NCBI RefSeq assembly: GCF_023159225.1 | Contig: NC_063166.1 | Span: forward strand, 76,634,575-76,698,574 | Reading direction: 5' to 3' | Length of the DNA stretch: 64,000 nt | DNA from: Perognathus longimembris pacificus | Lineage: Eukaryota; Chordata; Mammalia; Rodentia; Heteromyidae | Shown: piece after piece, positions 24,897-36,982 of the stretch | Layout of the letters: every line of letters begins with the position of its first letter | Position numbering within the stretch: position 1 is the stretch's first letter | The notes under the pieces: model-generated | Told to the model about the DNA's origin: nothing | The model's input: only the letters and a program-made list of their open reading frames with translations | The model's database searches: none | Position numbers and translations under genes: made by a program

Positions 24897-25207
24897 CCTA
24901 AAGAGCGTCCGGACTGGTTTGTGACTCCAAAATGTCTGAGTGTCTATTCCTCTAATAACTTGTTCCTTGGATATGAGAACTGGACAAAAGCCAACCTCTT
25001 TTCATGCTGGAACACCAAGTTCTTGAGGTCATTAATAGGGCTGCTGATATCTGCAGCCCACGGCTCCGTGGGTTGGGTGTCTTATTGGAGATCTGCTCTA
25101 CATTGGTCAACCAGGGGAGTGTGGAAGCCTGCCCCACATTGTCCAGCATCTTCCCTTAGAAGTGAATGCCACACTCACGGGTCCTCATCTTGATAATCTG
25201 AAGAGTT
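24897..25207 (-). promoter_or_regulatory. EPPIN-A 5' flank (putative promoter)
   Basis: 311 bp upstream of the ATG, collinear with 52297-52607 of copy C and ending at the shared breakpoint AAGAGTT. The position implies promoter/5' UTR content. I see no convincing TATA box, so this is placement by context only. Confidence 0.4.
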
Positions 25208-28040
25208 GTAAAATGTCCTCCTTTATTCCATCATTTCCCCCGTCTTTGTTTAAAGAAGCGAACCGCCTGTCGTAGGTGGGGTGGGCCGCCTTGCCTGCCT
25301 TACCCCTCATCGGGAACTTCTTCAGAGCAAAGCTGAAGGCCCTTGTCTTAGGTTGGTCAGGCCCGACACCCCCTCTTACCCGTCTCTGGCTGCAGTTCCT
25401 CTCAGGGGAAATTCATTTACTTGGAGCTTGATCTTGTGCAGCTGGCTGGCTAAACTCATAAAAGAATTTTGCAATATACGTACAATGCAAGGAAGGCATA
25501 GGAAAACCATCAGCAAAAGTATCCCTGGGCCACGCAATGTCATTAGTAACCCCTTAACATTAGTCAAAGAAGGGACATAGTGTTCAAATTGTTCAAACAG
25601 TTCTTTTGCAGTATTTGCCATTTCAAATCCAGAGGTGGAGCTTGTTCTAGTCCGGCTATTTGCCTATGGAGCTGATAAAGATCTAAAGATAAATTATTAT
25701 GATGCCAAATACCATTAAGTTGTGCTACAACTTGTTCCCAAGGATAGCTCGACCCATTATATTTATGGAGGGTTACACAAATAAAGTCAAACCCAGCATG
25801 GCAGCGCACCCGTTGCAAGGTTTGTAAAGCACGAATCTGTTCTCCCAGAGACAACACAGATTCATACAATGCTTCTAATTTTTGTTCTACTTTATCATCA
25901 ATCCTGCCTTGAAAGTGTAGGTCTTGCATAGTATTATGAGCAAGCTAATTAACATAGGGAGCTGTCTGCACACTTTGAGTGTGTTAAAGCCACAGTAGCT
26001 GCTGCAGCAGAGGCAGCCAAGGAAATAAAGGCTACAATGCCTGCTATTAATAGCCCTACAAATCGTCTAGGGCGCATGAGCTCTTTTAAATGTTTTAACA
26101 CTTGAATACCTGTTTCTTCATACCAAGCCTCAGATATGTTCAGAGGAAGCATAACAAATGGAGGCTTCTTAATAACAATTACAGAATCAGTAAGATCACT
26201 ATACAAGCAATTTGTAAAAGAACAGTTAGTACAAGTAACATTGAAATACATGGCTCCTATAGAAATATTAAAAGGTCCATACATAATTGCATAAGGAGGT
26301 GTTACACAACTCATAATATTTTTTAAAAAGGAAGAAGAGGGCCAGGAGATATTATTTAGGGCAGCTACTAACATCCAGACATGACGTTGAGGGTGTCCAT
26401 TCATTCACCACAGACCTGGGTTGTAGTTGTTGGTGAGATTGGCTCCAGACCAGTCCATCAGCTGAGAATTAGTTCCTGAAATATTGGTTATAAAAGGATG
26501 ATCATGTCTACACTTTATGGGGTGCAGTTCTTCCGTGGATTCTACAATTTGAGAAGAGTTGATGCAGCGAGGTATCATGAAGGATGAGGTAGAATTAGCA
26601 TGTACAGGGAACCCAGTAGGCAATGAAGTCATTCGTATATTATATACTTGACTATTATCAGGAATCCAAATTCAATGATTCATGGATTGCATTACAGTGC
26701 AGCCTGGAATATGACTGTTGGAGTCAGTTGTAAAACATAAAGGGGTTCCAATGCCAGAAGCTGCAAAGTCTCCCATTTTAATGTGTTGAACAAAAGGATC
26801 TGGAGCCGTACCATATGCTGATCTGTTGACATGGACGAACACCTCAGCTCCTTCCCATGTCGCAGGGTGCACGATCGGTGGATCTGGCACGTAAGCCCAG
26901 TGAGTCAGCGCTTGTACCGTTCTGATGAGCTTTCACAATCCTAACGTAACGCTCAGGTAGCCAGCGGGCATCATTTTCATCCTGTGAAAAAACACAGACA
27001 TGTCCTCGACCCCATGTCAATATTGGATCTGGTCCGTGCCAAGCACCTATTAAAGGATCTTTCCACTTAACTTGGACAGAAGCACTTTGTTCTCTCTTTT
27101 CCCAGAACCACTGTGCTGCAGAAAGGCCATTATAGTCCAAATTTAAAAAGTTTAGTACAAATAAAGTGTGAGAAAGAATATTAACAGGAGAGAAGGGGTA
27201 TAATTCCCCCCCTTTTAATTTAGAAATTTGATGTTTTAACAAACCGTTGGCCCGTTCAACAATTCCTTGACCTTGAGAATTATAGGGAATTCCTGTAGTA
27301 TGAACAATCTGGTAAGATTTACAAAAAGTTTGAAAAGCTCGTCCGACATATCACGGACCATTTCCAATCTTAATGTGTTTAGGAAGTCCCATGGTGGCAA
27401 AGCAGAGTAGGGCATGGGAAACACAATGTTTACTAGCCTCCCCAGCAAGAGGAGAAGCCATAATAAAATTAGAGTAGGTATCTATGGTAACATGGACAAA
27501 GCGAAGCCGTCCAAAAGAGGGAATGTGGGTAACATCCATCTGCCAAACATGGTTGGCTATTAAACCTCGAGGGTTAATGCCCTTGGAGGGCACAGATAGG
27601 AAAGTAGTACAGTTGGGACAAGTTTTTACAATTTGACGAGCTGCCTCACGTGTGATGTGAAAACGCTGACATAATGCACGACTGTTTTGATGGTGGGCTG
27701 CATGTGATTGTATTGTTAAGCCAATCTGAGTGAGGGGTAACAATACCTCAGCTTCCCCAACACTTGAGGCATGTTTTACATGGTGTACCAGACTCATAGT
27801 TAATTCCTCTCCCTTGCTTGAATCACTTACCACCCCATACACACATCTGTGCTGCTTGGAAGAAATTACAGGTAAGCCACTTGCACCCAGGCCCGAAGTC
27901 AGTTTCTGTGGCTTCCAAATTAAAGTGATGCCCATGGGTCTCCATTTTAAGAGTTGCACCACTTTTTGAAGAGACAAAAGAGGACAACAACCTCCCTGGA
28001 ACTTTCCGCTCTCAGGGTTCTGATTGCCCCGCACCCTTGA
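25208..28040 (-). mobile_element. truncated betaretrovirus-like ERV, pol(integrase)-env, inactive
   Basis: Minus-strand order is integrase, then surface and transmembrane Env. Integrase (about 28034-27351) keeps an HHCC-type zinc motif and the first catalytic Asp region, but the second (D-N-G-P) reads GNGP. Further Env pieces lie at about 26890-26405. The 26404-25949 segment has the SU/TM boundary with an RPRR cleavage-like motif and an Ala-rich hydrophobic fusion-peptide-like stretch. The TM ectodomain continues at 25929-25564 and the anchor at about 25621-25376, each in another frame. No gag, RT or flanking LTR pair is seen. Frameshifts and stops make it non-functional. The Env type resembles ERVK/MMTV-like elements. 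Confidence 0.85.
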
Positions 28041-28500
28041 ATGGTGTCTCCAGAATCTTCAACGATGACCGATTCTCTGCAAAGAATAACATCCCCAACA
28101 GATGTGAATTACTCAGACTCAAGGGCACGGGATCAAACCAAACACTTTATTTTGAGAAGAATTAGTATCTACCCAGGGATTAAACAGCAAGCTTTGGAAG
28201 TTGGAGAAGGAGAGATGAGGCATTGATTGAGATGAGATCCAACTGGAAAGCATTAGGCAAGGAAAGAGGCGGCGATGGAGGGGATGGAGGCGGATGTCGA
28301 GTTCTCTGTGGGGAAGAGCTGAGACTTTGCAGTGCTGAGTGGAGCAGTGGAAGCCAGTCTGGATTGTCGGTCAGGTGCATAGACAGAGCCAAACCCTGGT
28401 GGTTCCAGTGAATACTTCTCCATTCAGGAAGGGGTGCCTGTTGACAGGGAAGGTATAAGACGCAGCTGAGCATCTCCAACTCACCTTATCTGTGGAGCTT
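28041..28500 (-). mobile_element. possible LTR remnant next to the ERV
   Basis: A minus-strand AATAAA (28151-28146) and GA-rich composition would suit an LTR, but I cannot define TG...CA ends or target duplications. It may instead be unrelated unique sequence at the end of the ERV fragment. Confidence 0.25.
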
Positions 28501-28552
28501 GAAGCTACGCAACTTCCAACGATGTTTTTTAAGATGAAAGGAAGACTTGGAA

Positions 28553-28737
28553 TCCTACCTACTCAGGAGGCTGAGATCCGAAGCACACAGTTCAAAGCTA
28601 GCCTGGACAGGAGAGTCCATGAAGCTCTTGTCTCCAACTAACCATCAAAAACGCTGGAAGTGGCGCTGTGGCTGCTAGCCTTGAGCAAAGAAGCTCAAGG
28701 ACAATGCCTAGGCCCTGAGTTCAAGACCCAGAACTAG
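28553..28737 (+). repeat. B1/ID composite SINE
   Basis: CTACTCAGGAGGCTGAGATC, CTCCAACTAACCATCAAAAA and a right unit ending AAGACCCAGAACTAGC. Confidence 0.75.
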
Positions 28738-28768
<31 letters not shown>

Positions 28769-28796
28769 GCACATGCACGCGTGCACACACACACAC
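28738..28796. repeat. (AC)n microsatellite
   Basis: CA/GC-interrupted dinucleotide tract that extends the SINE tail. Confidence 0.95.
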
Positions 28797-28988
28797 TGAT
28801 TAAAGGAAGAGATTAAAAAGTCTCGACAAATGGGACTACTACAAAATAAAAGGTTTCTGCACAGCTAAAGACATAGCCACCAAACTAGGAAGACAGCCAA
28901 CCATATGGGAAAGGATCTTCACCAGCACAGCAACAGACAAAGGCCTAATATCTGTCACCTACAGAGAACTCAAAAAACTAACCCCCTC

Positions 28989-29611
28989 TGGCGCGTTCAT
29001 CCTCTCTGCTCAGGAAACAGGAACTGCTCTCCAGTTCTCGCGAGAAGTGAGGGTGGGGAGGGAAAGGCTCAGGGTTTGAAACATGGCGAACGACATGGAC
29101 CAGCAACAAACTACCAATACTGTAGAGGAGCCCCTAGATCACATCAGGCTCAGCCTGGAGGAGCATATTTATATGAAGACGAGGAATGGCCGAGACCTTC
29201 AAGGCAGATTACATGCTTATGACCAACACTTAAATATGATGCTAGGAGATGTGGAAGAAACTGTGACTACCATAGAAATTGATGAGGAGACGTACGAAGA
29301 GATATACAAATCAACAAAATGGAATATCCCAGTGCTCTTTGTCCAGGGAGATGGTGTTGTACTAGTTGCCCCTCCTCTGTATCCTGTGTAGAAAGTAGGA
29401 GACTGTACAATTGCATCTTCAAACATACAAAAGATTCAGACAGAGAAGCATGCATACATTTTATATTAAGATATGACCAAGGGTTCCTCCATCCCAAGAT
29501 GAGTTGATTTTCAAGTGTCTTACAATTCTTCAGCTAAATGGCATTCTTATTTTTCTCCATTTGTTCTAATAAATGTGATCACCAACCTGAAAACAACAAC
29601 AAAAAAAAACC
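28989..29611 (+). pseudogene. LSM3: LSM3 processed retrocopy
   Basis: An intronless cDNA-like copy. 5' UTR-like sequence leads to an ORF at 29083-29391, then a 3' UTR with AATAAA (29568-29573) and an A-rich tail. It sits inside an L1 and is flanked by the exact direct repeat CTAACCCCCTC (28978-28988 and 29612-29622). This is the signature of L1-driven retroposition. The parental gene encodes a U6 snRNP Sm-like protein acting in splicing and mRNA decay. The copy is outside the WFDC family and is present only in the B side of the array. Confidence 0.93.
29083..29391 (+). CDS. LSM3: intact LSM3-like ORF in the retrocopy (102 aa)
   Basis: Full length compared with LSM3 (102 residues) with no stop or frameshift. 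It retains the Sm1-region [17 protein letters not shown], the acidic stretch and the Sm2-region [12 protein letters not shown]. There are several replacements in otherwise highly conserved places, for example around residues 20-40 ([16 protein letters not shown]) and at the C-terminus. That suggests relaxed constraint. Whether it is expressed is unknown. Confidence 0.75.
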   Translation: MANDMDQQQTTNTVEEPLDHIRLSLEEHIYMKTRNGRDLQGRLHAYDQHLNMMLGDVEETVTTIEIDEETYEEIYKSTKWNIPVLFVQGDGVVLVAPPLYPV

Positions 29612-31074
29612 CTAACCCCCTCCAAACCCAGTAAACCAATTATTAAATGGTCAAAGGAGCTAAAGAGAGACTTCACAGGAGAAGTGATAAAAATGGCAAA
29701 GAAATATATGAGGAAATGTTCAACATCCCTGGCAGTAAAGAAAATGCAAATAAAAACAACCCTGAGATACCACCTCACTCCAGTTAGAATGGCCTATACT
29801 CTGAACTCAGGCAACAACAAATGCTGGAGGGGATGCGGGGAAAGAGGAACCCTTCTCACTGTTGGTGGGAGTGCAAATTAGTACAACCACTTTGGAGAAC
29901 AGTATGAAGGTTCCTCAAAAAGCTCAGCATAGACCTACCCTATGACCCAGCCACACCACTCCTAGGCATCTATCCTGAACAACAGGTCTCAGGATATCAA
30001 AAAGACACCTGCACATCCATGTTTATCGCTGCACAATTCACATTAGCCAAAATATGGAAACAACCCAAATGCCCCTCTACAGATGAATGGATCCAAAAAA
30101 TGTGGTACCTATATACAATGGAATCTGAATAGTAATTAGAAATGATAAAATATTGGTATTCGCAGGGAAATGGTCAGAACTTGAACAAATAATGTTGAGC
30201 GAGACAAACGTAGAACACAGAGAACAAAGAGGCATGGTCTCCTTGATATATGACTGCTAGGGTGGGGGGTGGGGACAGTAGAGACCAAGTCTGCGAAACA
30301 AAAACCTTCTTTTCAAATGGTATTTCCACAGGCTTGGGTCAGTGACCTTACATCATGTATCTAAAACCAAACAACTACTAAACATAAAAAGGTCTAGAAT
30401 AGACCTATCAGTGGATCACAATAGCTCAACAGCTATGATCATATAAGATGAGGATAAGCAAAAACAACCCCAAGAGAAGGACACGGGAGGATTCTATTGC
30501 TGACATTATGTTTAAAGTTATAGGTGAATTTCCTTTTGCATACGCACGTGGTATGTAATTTTGGTACACTGGATATTGTATATATGCCTACCTGATTTAG
30601 GGAAGGGAAAGAAAAACAAGGGTGTAAGATAGCACAAGATATGTATTCACTGCCTTATTATGTAACTATACCCCTTTTGCACATCATCTTGGCAACAAAA
30701 TTTAATTAATAAAAAAAACAAAGAATGGGTGTTTACCATTTTCAGGGAAAGTGAATGAAATTTGATTGCTGACAAAGAGATGAGGAAGCTGTGGCCAGAT
30801 GGTTGGCTGATCAATGTGTCCAGTACCAAGCTGAACATTCTAGGATTCTTCTGTATTGGGTCTCTGAGATTCTACCTCCTTCACCCCTCCTAATTCTCCT
30901 CATACCCCTTCCCCTCCACACCCCTTTCCATTCTTGACTCCCAGAAGGCCACTGTCCACCTTCTGCAGGCTCCTGATTGGAGCTGGCTCTGCTGGTACTG
31001 AGTCTTCCATAGCTATTCTGGAACAAGCCAACCAACACCCAGTGAGAGCAGGACACTGGGGCTCTGAGACTCAC

Positions 31075-31242
31075 GTTGTTTTTGGCAGGTATTCTGGCAG
31101 ATGCTTTTGGTTTGGAAGTTGTTATTGTTTCCCCGGCAACCACCATAGACGAAGCTGTAGCAGGTATTATTTTCACTACTGTAGTACCACCGATGAAAAA
31201 GAGCCATGCAGGGACCGGAATCCTTTGGAAGTGTGCATACAT
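31075..31242 (-). CDS. EPPIN: EPPIN-B exon 3, Kunitz domain
   Basis: 168 nt, acceptor TTTCTACAG and donor C|GTGAGT. It encodes PKDSGPCMALF...GGCRGNNNNF with six cysteines. Confidence 0.9.
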
Positions 31243-34200
31243 CTGTAGAAAGATACCCCCACCCCAAGTTGAGAACTCAATACTCAGCTAGGGAACACAA
31301 AAAAAGTGTTACTGCAACTAAGAAATCATTGTGCAACAATAAAAACTAGGAAGCTGAAAGATTTTTGTTTTATTTTGTTTTTTGGTGGGGACCACAAGAG
31401 GGGGAGGGCACAGTAAAGAAGGAAGGAAAGGTGGGCAAATGCAGTCTTTGTATTCAATGTACATTATGATAAAATTGAACTATGTAACTTGAGGGCAGGG
31501 ATGGGATGTGGAAAGATGGAAGGGGTGACATTATCCAGGTGTATTGCATTTACAACCTGACTTCTGGGGTTGAAACCCCTTTGTACAACTACCTAGGGAA
31601 AATAAATAAATAAATATATATATATATATATACATATATATTTTTATTTTTTGCCATTCCTAGGCCTTGGACTCAGGGCCTGAGCACTGTCCCTGGCTTC
31701 TTTTTGCTCAAGGCTAGCACTCTGCCACTTGAGTCACAGCGCCACTTCTGGCCATTTTCTGTATATGTGGTGCTGGGGAATCGAACCCTGGGCTTCATGT
31801 ATACGAGGCAAGCGCTTTTGCCACTAGGCTATATCCCCAGCCCCGAAAATAAATATTTTTAAATGTTTTTATGTTCCCTGGAAAACACCATGAATTCCAT
31901 GGCCATCACTGGCACGAGATCCTTTTCTCTATCACGTTGTGGGAGTCCAGCTTCATCGATATGTTGCATGAATTTGCAAGGAAATCCCAAGGTGACTGTC
32001 TCTATCCCTGAATACAGAAGTGTACATGATGCTTCCTTCTTTCTTTTTCTTTTTCTCTCTCTCTCTCTCTTCCTTTCCTTCTTTCTTTCTTTCTCTCCCT
32101 CTCTCAATGCTCTACGATGTACTTGTGAATTCCATTCTATGTCCCATATCATCACAATTGCCTGAATCAAGCCTGCATTCCCTACCTTGCTGCTGACCTT
32201 TACATGCACATTTATCATTAGCTTCTATCTTCAGTCCTGTTACTGAGACTGTAAGTCTCCACATTGCATCTTTCTCCTTACGTCCTGTTCTCCTTTTGTC
32301 TTCTATCTTCCTTATCTCTCCCCTCAGTCTAGTTATTATTAATACCTTTGTTACAACCCCTACACATATTTTAATAATTTAGCCCCCTAAAATACTATAA
32401 AAATGTAAGTTCCCTGCATATATAATATGATTGGTTGTGTAGATTGTGTTATCCGTGGAATTTTACAATTTGTAGATATCTGGATGGGTACTGGATGCCT
32501 TTGTTAGTGCTGAGACACAGTGAGAAATCATGTACCAACCCAGCTAGAACACAGAGTAAGCCAGTAGAAAGACTTCAGGCAAAGAAAACCTCAAACCAAG
32601 AACCATAAATCTTAGCTTGAGTTGAGTAAATCTCAGCATAGACACAAAAGTGTGAGAAAGCAAGGAAATCTAATATCATACAACCAAAGATTAGAATGAC
32701 AATGAAGTGGAAGAATCCCCATATATTGAGGTCAAAGGAACGATGAGAATGCTCATATTTATAAACAACTCAGTGAAATCAAAGACAATGCAATCAAACT
32801 ATTTAAGTGAATTCCAAAGAATCCCAAAAGCTCAATGACTACCAAGTAAATGTAAATGAGTAGCTAAATGAACGCAATGATAATATGGCTAAGGACCTAC
32901 AAGAAATTGAAAAGGCACATATAAACAACAAAATGAAATAAAGAAATCCGGGCTGGGAATATGGCCTAGTGGCAAGAGCGCTGGCCTCGTATACATGAAG
33001 CCCTGGGTTCGATTCCCCAGCACCACATATACAGAAAATGGCCAGAAGTGGCGCTGTGGCTCAAGTGGCAAAGTGCTATCCTTAAGCAAAAAGAAGCCAG
33101 GGACAGTGCTCAGGCCCCGAGTCCAAGGCCCAGGACTGGCAAAAAAAACAAAACAAAACAAGAAATAAAGAAATCCATGCAATACATGAAAAAATCATAT
33201 CAAGAAAGAAGACAATGAAACTTTTTTTAAAGAGGTAGCGGAAGTCCTGGGTATGAAAAATACAGTGAAAACCTCCAGCACAGTCGATGAAATGGAAGAC
33301 AGAATTTCAGGGCTTGATGATAAAGTAGGCAAAATACAAAATTTTTTTTTAAGTACGGAAAGAAGATCAAAGAAACATGAAAGGAATTTTCAAGAACTTT
33401 AGGCCCCTATAAAAAGATTAGATAGGGCTGGGAATATGGCCTAGTGGTAAAGTACTTGCCTTATAGACATGAAGCCCTGGGTTCGATTCTTCAGCACCAC
33501 ATATATAGAAAAGGCCAGAAGTGGCGCTGTGACTCAAGTGGTAGAGGACTAGCCTTGACCAAAAAAGAAGCCAGGGACAGTGCTCAGGCCCTGAGTTCAA
33601 GCCCCAGGACTGACAAAACAAACAAAACAAAACAAAAACAGATTAGATATATGAATGACAGGCATCAGGGAAGGGGAGGAAGGGATTGCTGAAGGCATAG
33701 AAAACATTTAGAAGCTTCTCAAATCTTGTCTTTATTATTTTTTTTTCCTAAGTCTGAGACCGAGACTCAAACTCAGTATCTGCCACTTTTGTTCCTTGGC
33801 TAGTGCTCTACCAAATGATCCATGACTCCAGCCCCAGCTTCTCAAATGTTGAAAAAGAGAAGACCATCCTGATGTAAGAGGTTTTTAGAACACCCAACAG
33901 ACTAGACTAGAATAGAACTTCCCCATGATGTGTAATAATAAAAACACTAAGTACAAAGATCAAGGAAAAATACTGAAAGCTGAAAAGAAAAACAAATGGG
34001 GTATAGAGGGAGCATGTCACTTTCAATGGAAAGCCCATCAGAATGAAAGCAGGTGATGGAATAAAACTAGAGCTTGGCTGGGAATATGGCCTAGTGGCAA
34101 GAGAGCTTGCCTCGTATACATGAAGCCCTGGGTTCAATTCCCTAGTACCACATATATGGAAAACAGCCAGAAGTGGCGCTGTGGCTCAAGTGGAAGAGTG

Positions 34201-34541
34201 CTAGCCTTGAGCAAAAGGAAGCCAGGGACAGTGCTCAGGCCCTGAGTCCAAGGCCCAAGACTGGCAAAAAAAAAAACAACAACAACAACAAAAAACCTAG
34301 GGCTTGGCAGCAAAAGATATAATTGAAAACATTCAAAAACATAGAGGCTGGGGCTGGGGATATGGCCTAGTGGCAAGAGTGCTTGCCTCGTATACATGAG
34401 GCCCTGGGTTCAATTCCCCAGCACCACATATACAGAAAATGGCCAGCAGTGGTGCTGTGGCTCACGTGGCAGAGTGCTAGCCTTGAGCAAAACGAAGCCA
34501 GGGACAGTACTCAGGCCCTGAGTCCAAGCCCCAGGACTGGC

Positions 34542-34573
<32 letters not shown>

Positions 34574-36982
34574 AAACATAGAGGCTGAACAACACATTAT
34601 TGAATGGTGAGTGGGTCATAGAATAAATAAGAGGGAAAATTCTAAAGGTCCTAGAATCCAGTGAATATGAAAAGTTGGATTTGTATTGGTTGAGAGGCAA
34701 CGAACCAGGAGTCAAAAATCAGAGAAAATCAATTTCATGTATCACTTGCAGTAACAATGTCAGTGTGTGTGTAAGAACAACAATGGCTGCCAGAGAGTCT
34801 TCTGAGTGAGAAGTAGCCAAGAAACCATTTGATTCAATCCATTCCTGTTGCTACCATAGTTTTATTTTTATTTTTTTATTTTTTTGCCAGTCCTGGGGCT
34901 TGAACTCAGGGCCTGAGCACTGTCCCTGGCTTCTTTTGTTCAAGGCTAGCACTCTGCCACTTGAGCCACAGCGCCACTTCTGGCTTTTTCTATATATGTG
35001 ATGCTGAGGAATCGAACCCAGGACTTCATGTATATGAAGCAAGCACTCTACCACTAGGCCATATTCATAGCCCTTTTTTTTTTTAATTTTTAGAAATAGA
35101 CCCAGATAGGATCACATAAGACAGGAATGTATCCCATGCCACACACATATTGGGGGGGGGGTGGACAATGCATCTAAATTCCAAATCTTTCCAATCCAGA
35201 AGTCTTGCCCAGAGACCAGCACTCTGTGAACTAAAGGACAACCCCACTCCAGTTGGGCAAACGGGAAGAACGTGGGTAGAGGAGGCGGTTATTCCAGGAC
35301 GGAATATTACCTTGTTGGAGATCCAAACATTTCTTCCCACAGCTGAAGACGCAGCACTTCATGTTGTTCTGACATTGCTTGTCCTTCGTGCACAGGTCCC
35401 TTTCCTTGTATTCGCAGTTCTCTCTGACTTGGGGGCATTTGTCTAGGGAAAGCGAGGTCTTATGTCACAGGCCCATCCTCCTCCAGACCCGCCCCTGGGG
35501 AGTGGGGGAAGTTTGTATTCCCTTTATTCATCCCCAGGCATCCTGGCTTCCAGGTCCTCCAGTGCAGATCCCAACACTGTTCACACTACACCCTTCCTGG
35601 GCTCCCCTCACTCTACCTTCCTTAGTCCCAGCCCTGGAGCCCCAGCCCTTCCCAGGCAGGCCTTCTCAAGCACTGCTGATATATGTGGGCTGGATAATCT
35701 TTGTGAGGAGTGGGGACTTCCCTGTGCATGATGGGACAGGAAGCCGTGTCCTACCACAAGCCAGTAGCTTTCTCATTGCACAGCCAAAAATTAAAAAACA
35801 AAAACAAAAACACAAATCTCCAGACATTGCAAATGCTCCATGGGGGACAAAATGCCTCCCTGAGAGCCAGTGAGACAGGCTGACCTGGTCATTCTGACCT
35901 TGCTGAAATAAGCATTTGTGAGTTCCTCTGAAGGGAGGTGGGAAATAGTACAGAGTGATTTCTATCACCCCCAGAGTCGGGTTGCTTTTTTTAGTTCTAC
36001 CACTTACCCTCTCTGAGACTTGGTTTCTTTATTTGTAAAATTGCCTTGGCCTTGTGGAGTTGTGAGGAAGAAAGGAGACATAGAATGTAAAGTACAATCA
36101 TATGACTTAACATGTGTTGAGTCCCATCAGCTACAGAGGCTTCTAAGCATTGACGTGTATCATCTCCTTCAATCCCCACAACTGCTCTACGAGGGAAGTC
36201 CTAGTAAGAGCCCTATTTTACAGATGAAGAAACTAGAACACATGGAATGACTTGCCTCAGGTTTTGTGGCTACTAGGATTCAGTCTGCCAAATTTGACTC
36301 CAGAGTTCTCTATTCAAAAGCCTTATTTTTTTCTGAGTATTCAGAAAAACTAACTGTGACCATGATTCCCATATAGATGTGAAGCCTTATTGCCTTACAT
36401 CTAAAGGGATTTCTAGATTCTGTCCTTTATCCCAAAGTCAAAAACACTTGACCTAAATGCAAGAACATCATATAGGAATGCATTAAAAAGAACCAGAAGA
36501 TAGAAATAATGTTCCATAAAAGAGGTGAGTTGTTGTGGTGGTGGTGGTGGTGGTTGTGGTGGTGGTTGTTGTTTGGCTGGGTGGGAGATGAAGGGAAGTT
36601 CCTTAGTCTTCTCAGATTTCTATATGCTCTTCTATACATGCTGAATCCCATGATTCTGCCCCCACCAGGGAAGACTCACAACTTGAAAGGAGATGAAAGT
36701 GAAGACTGCCCACACATAGATTCCTGCATTTGCAGAAAAGATCTCCCACAAAAGGGATCTTCCCCTCCCTCCTCTCCCAACTCATGGCCAAGGTAAGATG
36801 GAGGAATGCAATCTACATCTGGAGAATTGTCCCTTAATTCTTTCTCGCAGCAAACCTCCCTCCCAGGCAAGAACAGAGGCTCAATACTCACTGGAGAAGA
36901 ACCGATCACTTAGACCAGGCCCCTGGACATTGGCAAAGAGGAGGAATAGCACAAAGATGCTCAGGATTCCAGAAGACTTCAT
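31075..36982 (-). CDS. EPPIN: EPPIN copy B, WAP-Kunitz inhibitor
   Basis: The same three-exon architecture as A and C: leader 36892-36982, WAP 35311-35442, Kunitz 31075-31242. All visible acceptors and donors are canonical and the exons join in frame to 130 codons. Eight WAP and six Kunitz cysteines are intact, and P1 is Met. Exon 1 encodes the same leader as A. The WAP domain begins TKCPQVRENCEY, so it differs from A and C at two residues. A small deletion just upstream of the WAP exon (near 35461) is intronic. The promoter is separated by an L1 inserted 129 bp upstream of the ATG, so the coding exons look sound but expression may be altered. Terminal exon not located. Confidence 0.87.
31632..31845 (-). 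repeat. ID-like dimeric SINE, unit B
   Basis: Equivalent of 20940-21158. It is preceded by a (TA)n stretch at 31612-31635 that is longer than in units A and C. Confidence 0.88.
32949..33150 (+). repeat. ID-like dimeric SINE, unit B first of four
   Basis: A full copy whose left flank matches the chimeric SINE of unit A and the SINE at 47808 in unit C. Confidence 0.88.
33426..33625 (+). repeat. ID-like dimeric SINE, unit B second
   Basis: Distinguished by TAGTGGTAAAGTACTTGCC in the left unit. The same variant lies at 48747 in C and as the left half of the chimeric copy at 48271. Confidence 0.88.
33735..33840 (-). repeat. ID-like monomeric SINE
   Basis: Contains GACTCAAACTCAGTATCTGC and GATCCATGACTCCAGCCCC, the same class as 6705-6812. 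Equivalent copy at 49056-49160. Confidence 0.7.
34076..34290 (+). repeat. ID-like dimeric SINE, unit B third
   Basis: A full copy ending in an A/CAA-rich tail. Its equivalent is 49396-49618 in unit C. Absent from unit A. Confidence 0.88.
34347..34572 (+). repeat. ID-like dimeric SINE, unit B fourth
   Basis: Flanked by ACATAGAGGCTG on both sides (target-site duplication), with an A tract of about 30 nt. Its right half and right flank are what remains in unit A. Confidence 0.9.
34858..35084 (-). repeat. ID-like dimeric SINE, unit B
   Basis: Antisense copy in intron 2, equivalent to 22752-22976. Confidence 0.88.
35311..35442 (-). CDS. EPPIN: EPPIN-B exon 2, WAP domain
   Basis: 132 nt, acceptor CCCTAG and donor CAAG|GTAATA (intact). 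It has all eight cysteines. No ATG precedes it in frame, so it does not show up as a free-standing ORF. Confidence 0.87.
35998..36320. repeat. MIR pair, unit B
   Basis: The same two opposed MIR fragments as at 23920-24230 of unit A. Confidence 0.6.
36892..36982 (-). CDS. EPPIN: EPPIN-B exon 1, signal peptide
   Basis: 91 nt with ATG complementary to 36980-36982 and donor A|GTGAGTA. The leader is identical to A, followed by GPGLSDRFFS. Confidence 0.87.

Larger units (their letters stand above)
19535..25207. repeat. EPPIN segmental duplication, unit A
   Basis: Near-identical over most of its length to 30725-37111 plus 44069-44251 (unit B) and 45595-52607 (unit C), including SINE, MIR and microsatellite positions. 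Unit-specific differences are the solo LTR at 19541 and a SINE-SINE deletion near 22259-22472. The upstream edge is a shared breakpoint after GAAGAGTT. Confidence 0.9.
28808..30724 (+). mobile_element. 5'-truncated L1 (ORF2 3' part and 3' UTR), split by LSM3 retrocopy
   Basis: ORF2 sequence at 28808-28988 resumes at 29612 and runs to the 3' UTR end AATTAATAAAAAAAACAAAG. It is interrupted only by the LSM3 retrocopy. The downstream part is duplicated at 18541-19534 (unit A), and its last 150 bp or so at 45440-45594 (unit C). Confidence 0.88.

Noticed and set aside
25949..26404. A functional captured (syncytin-like) envelope gene
   Set aside because: The Env region is split among at least three frames with stops, and both duplicated copies share the lesions.
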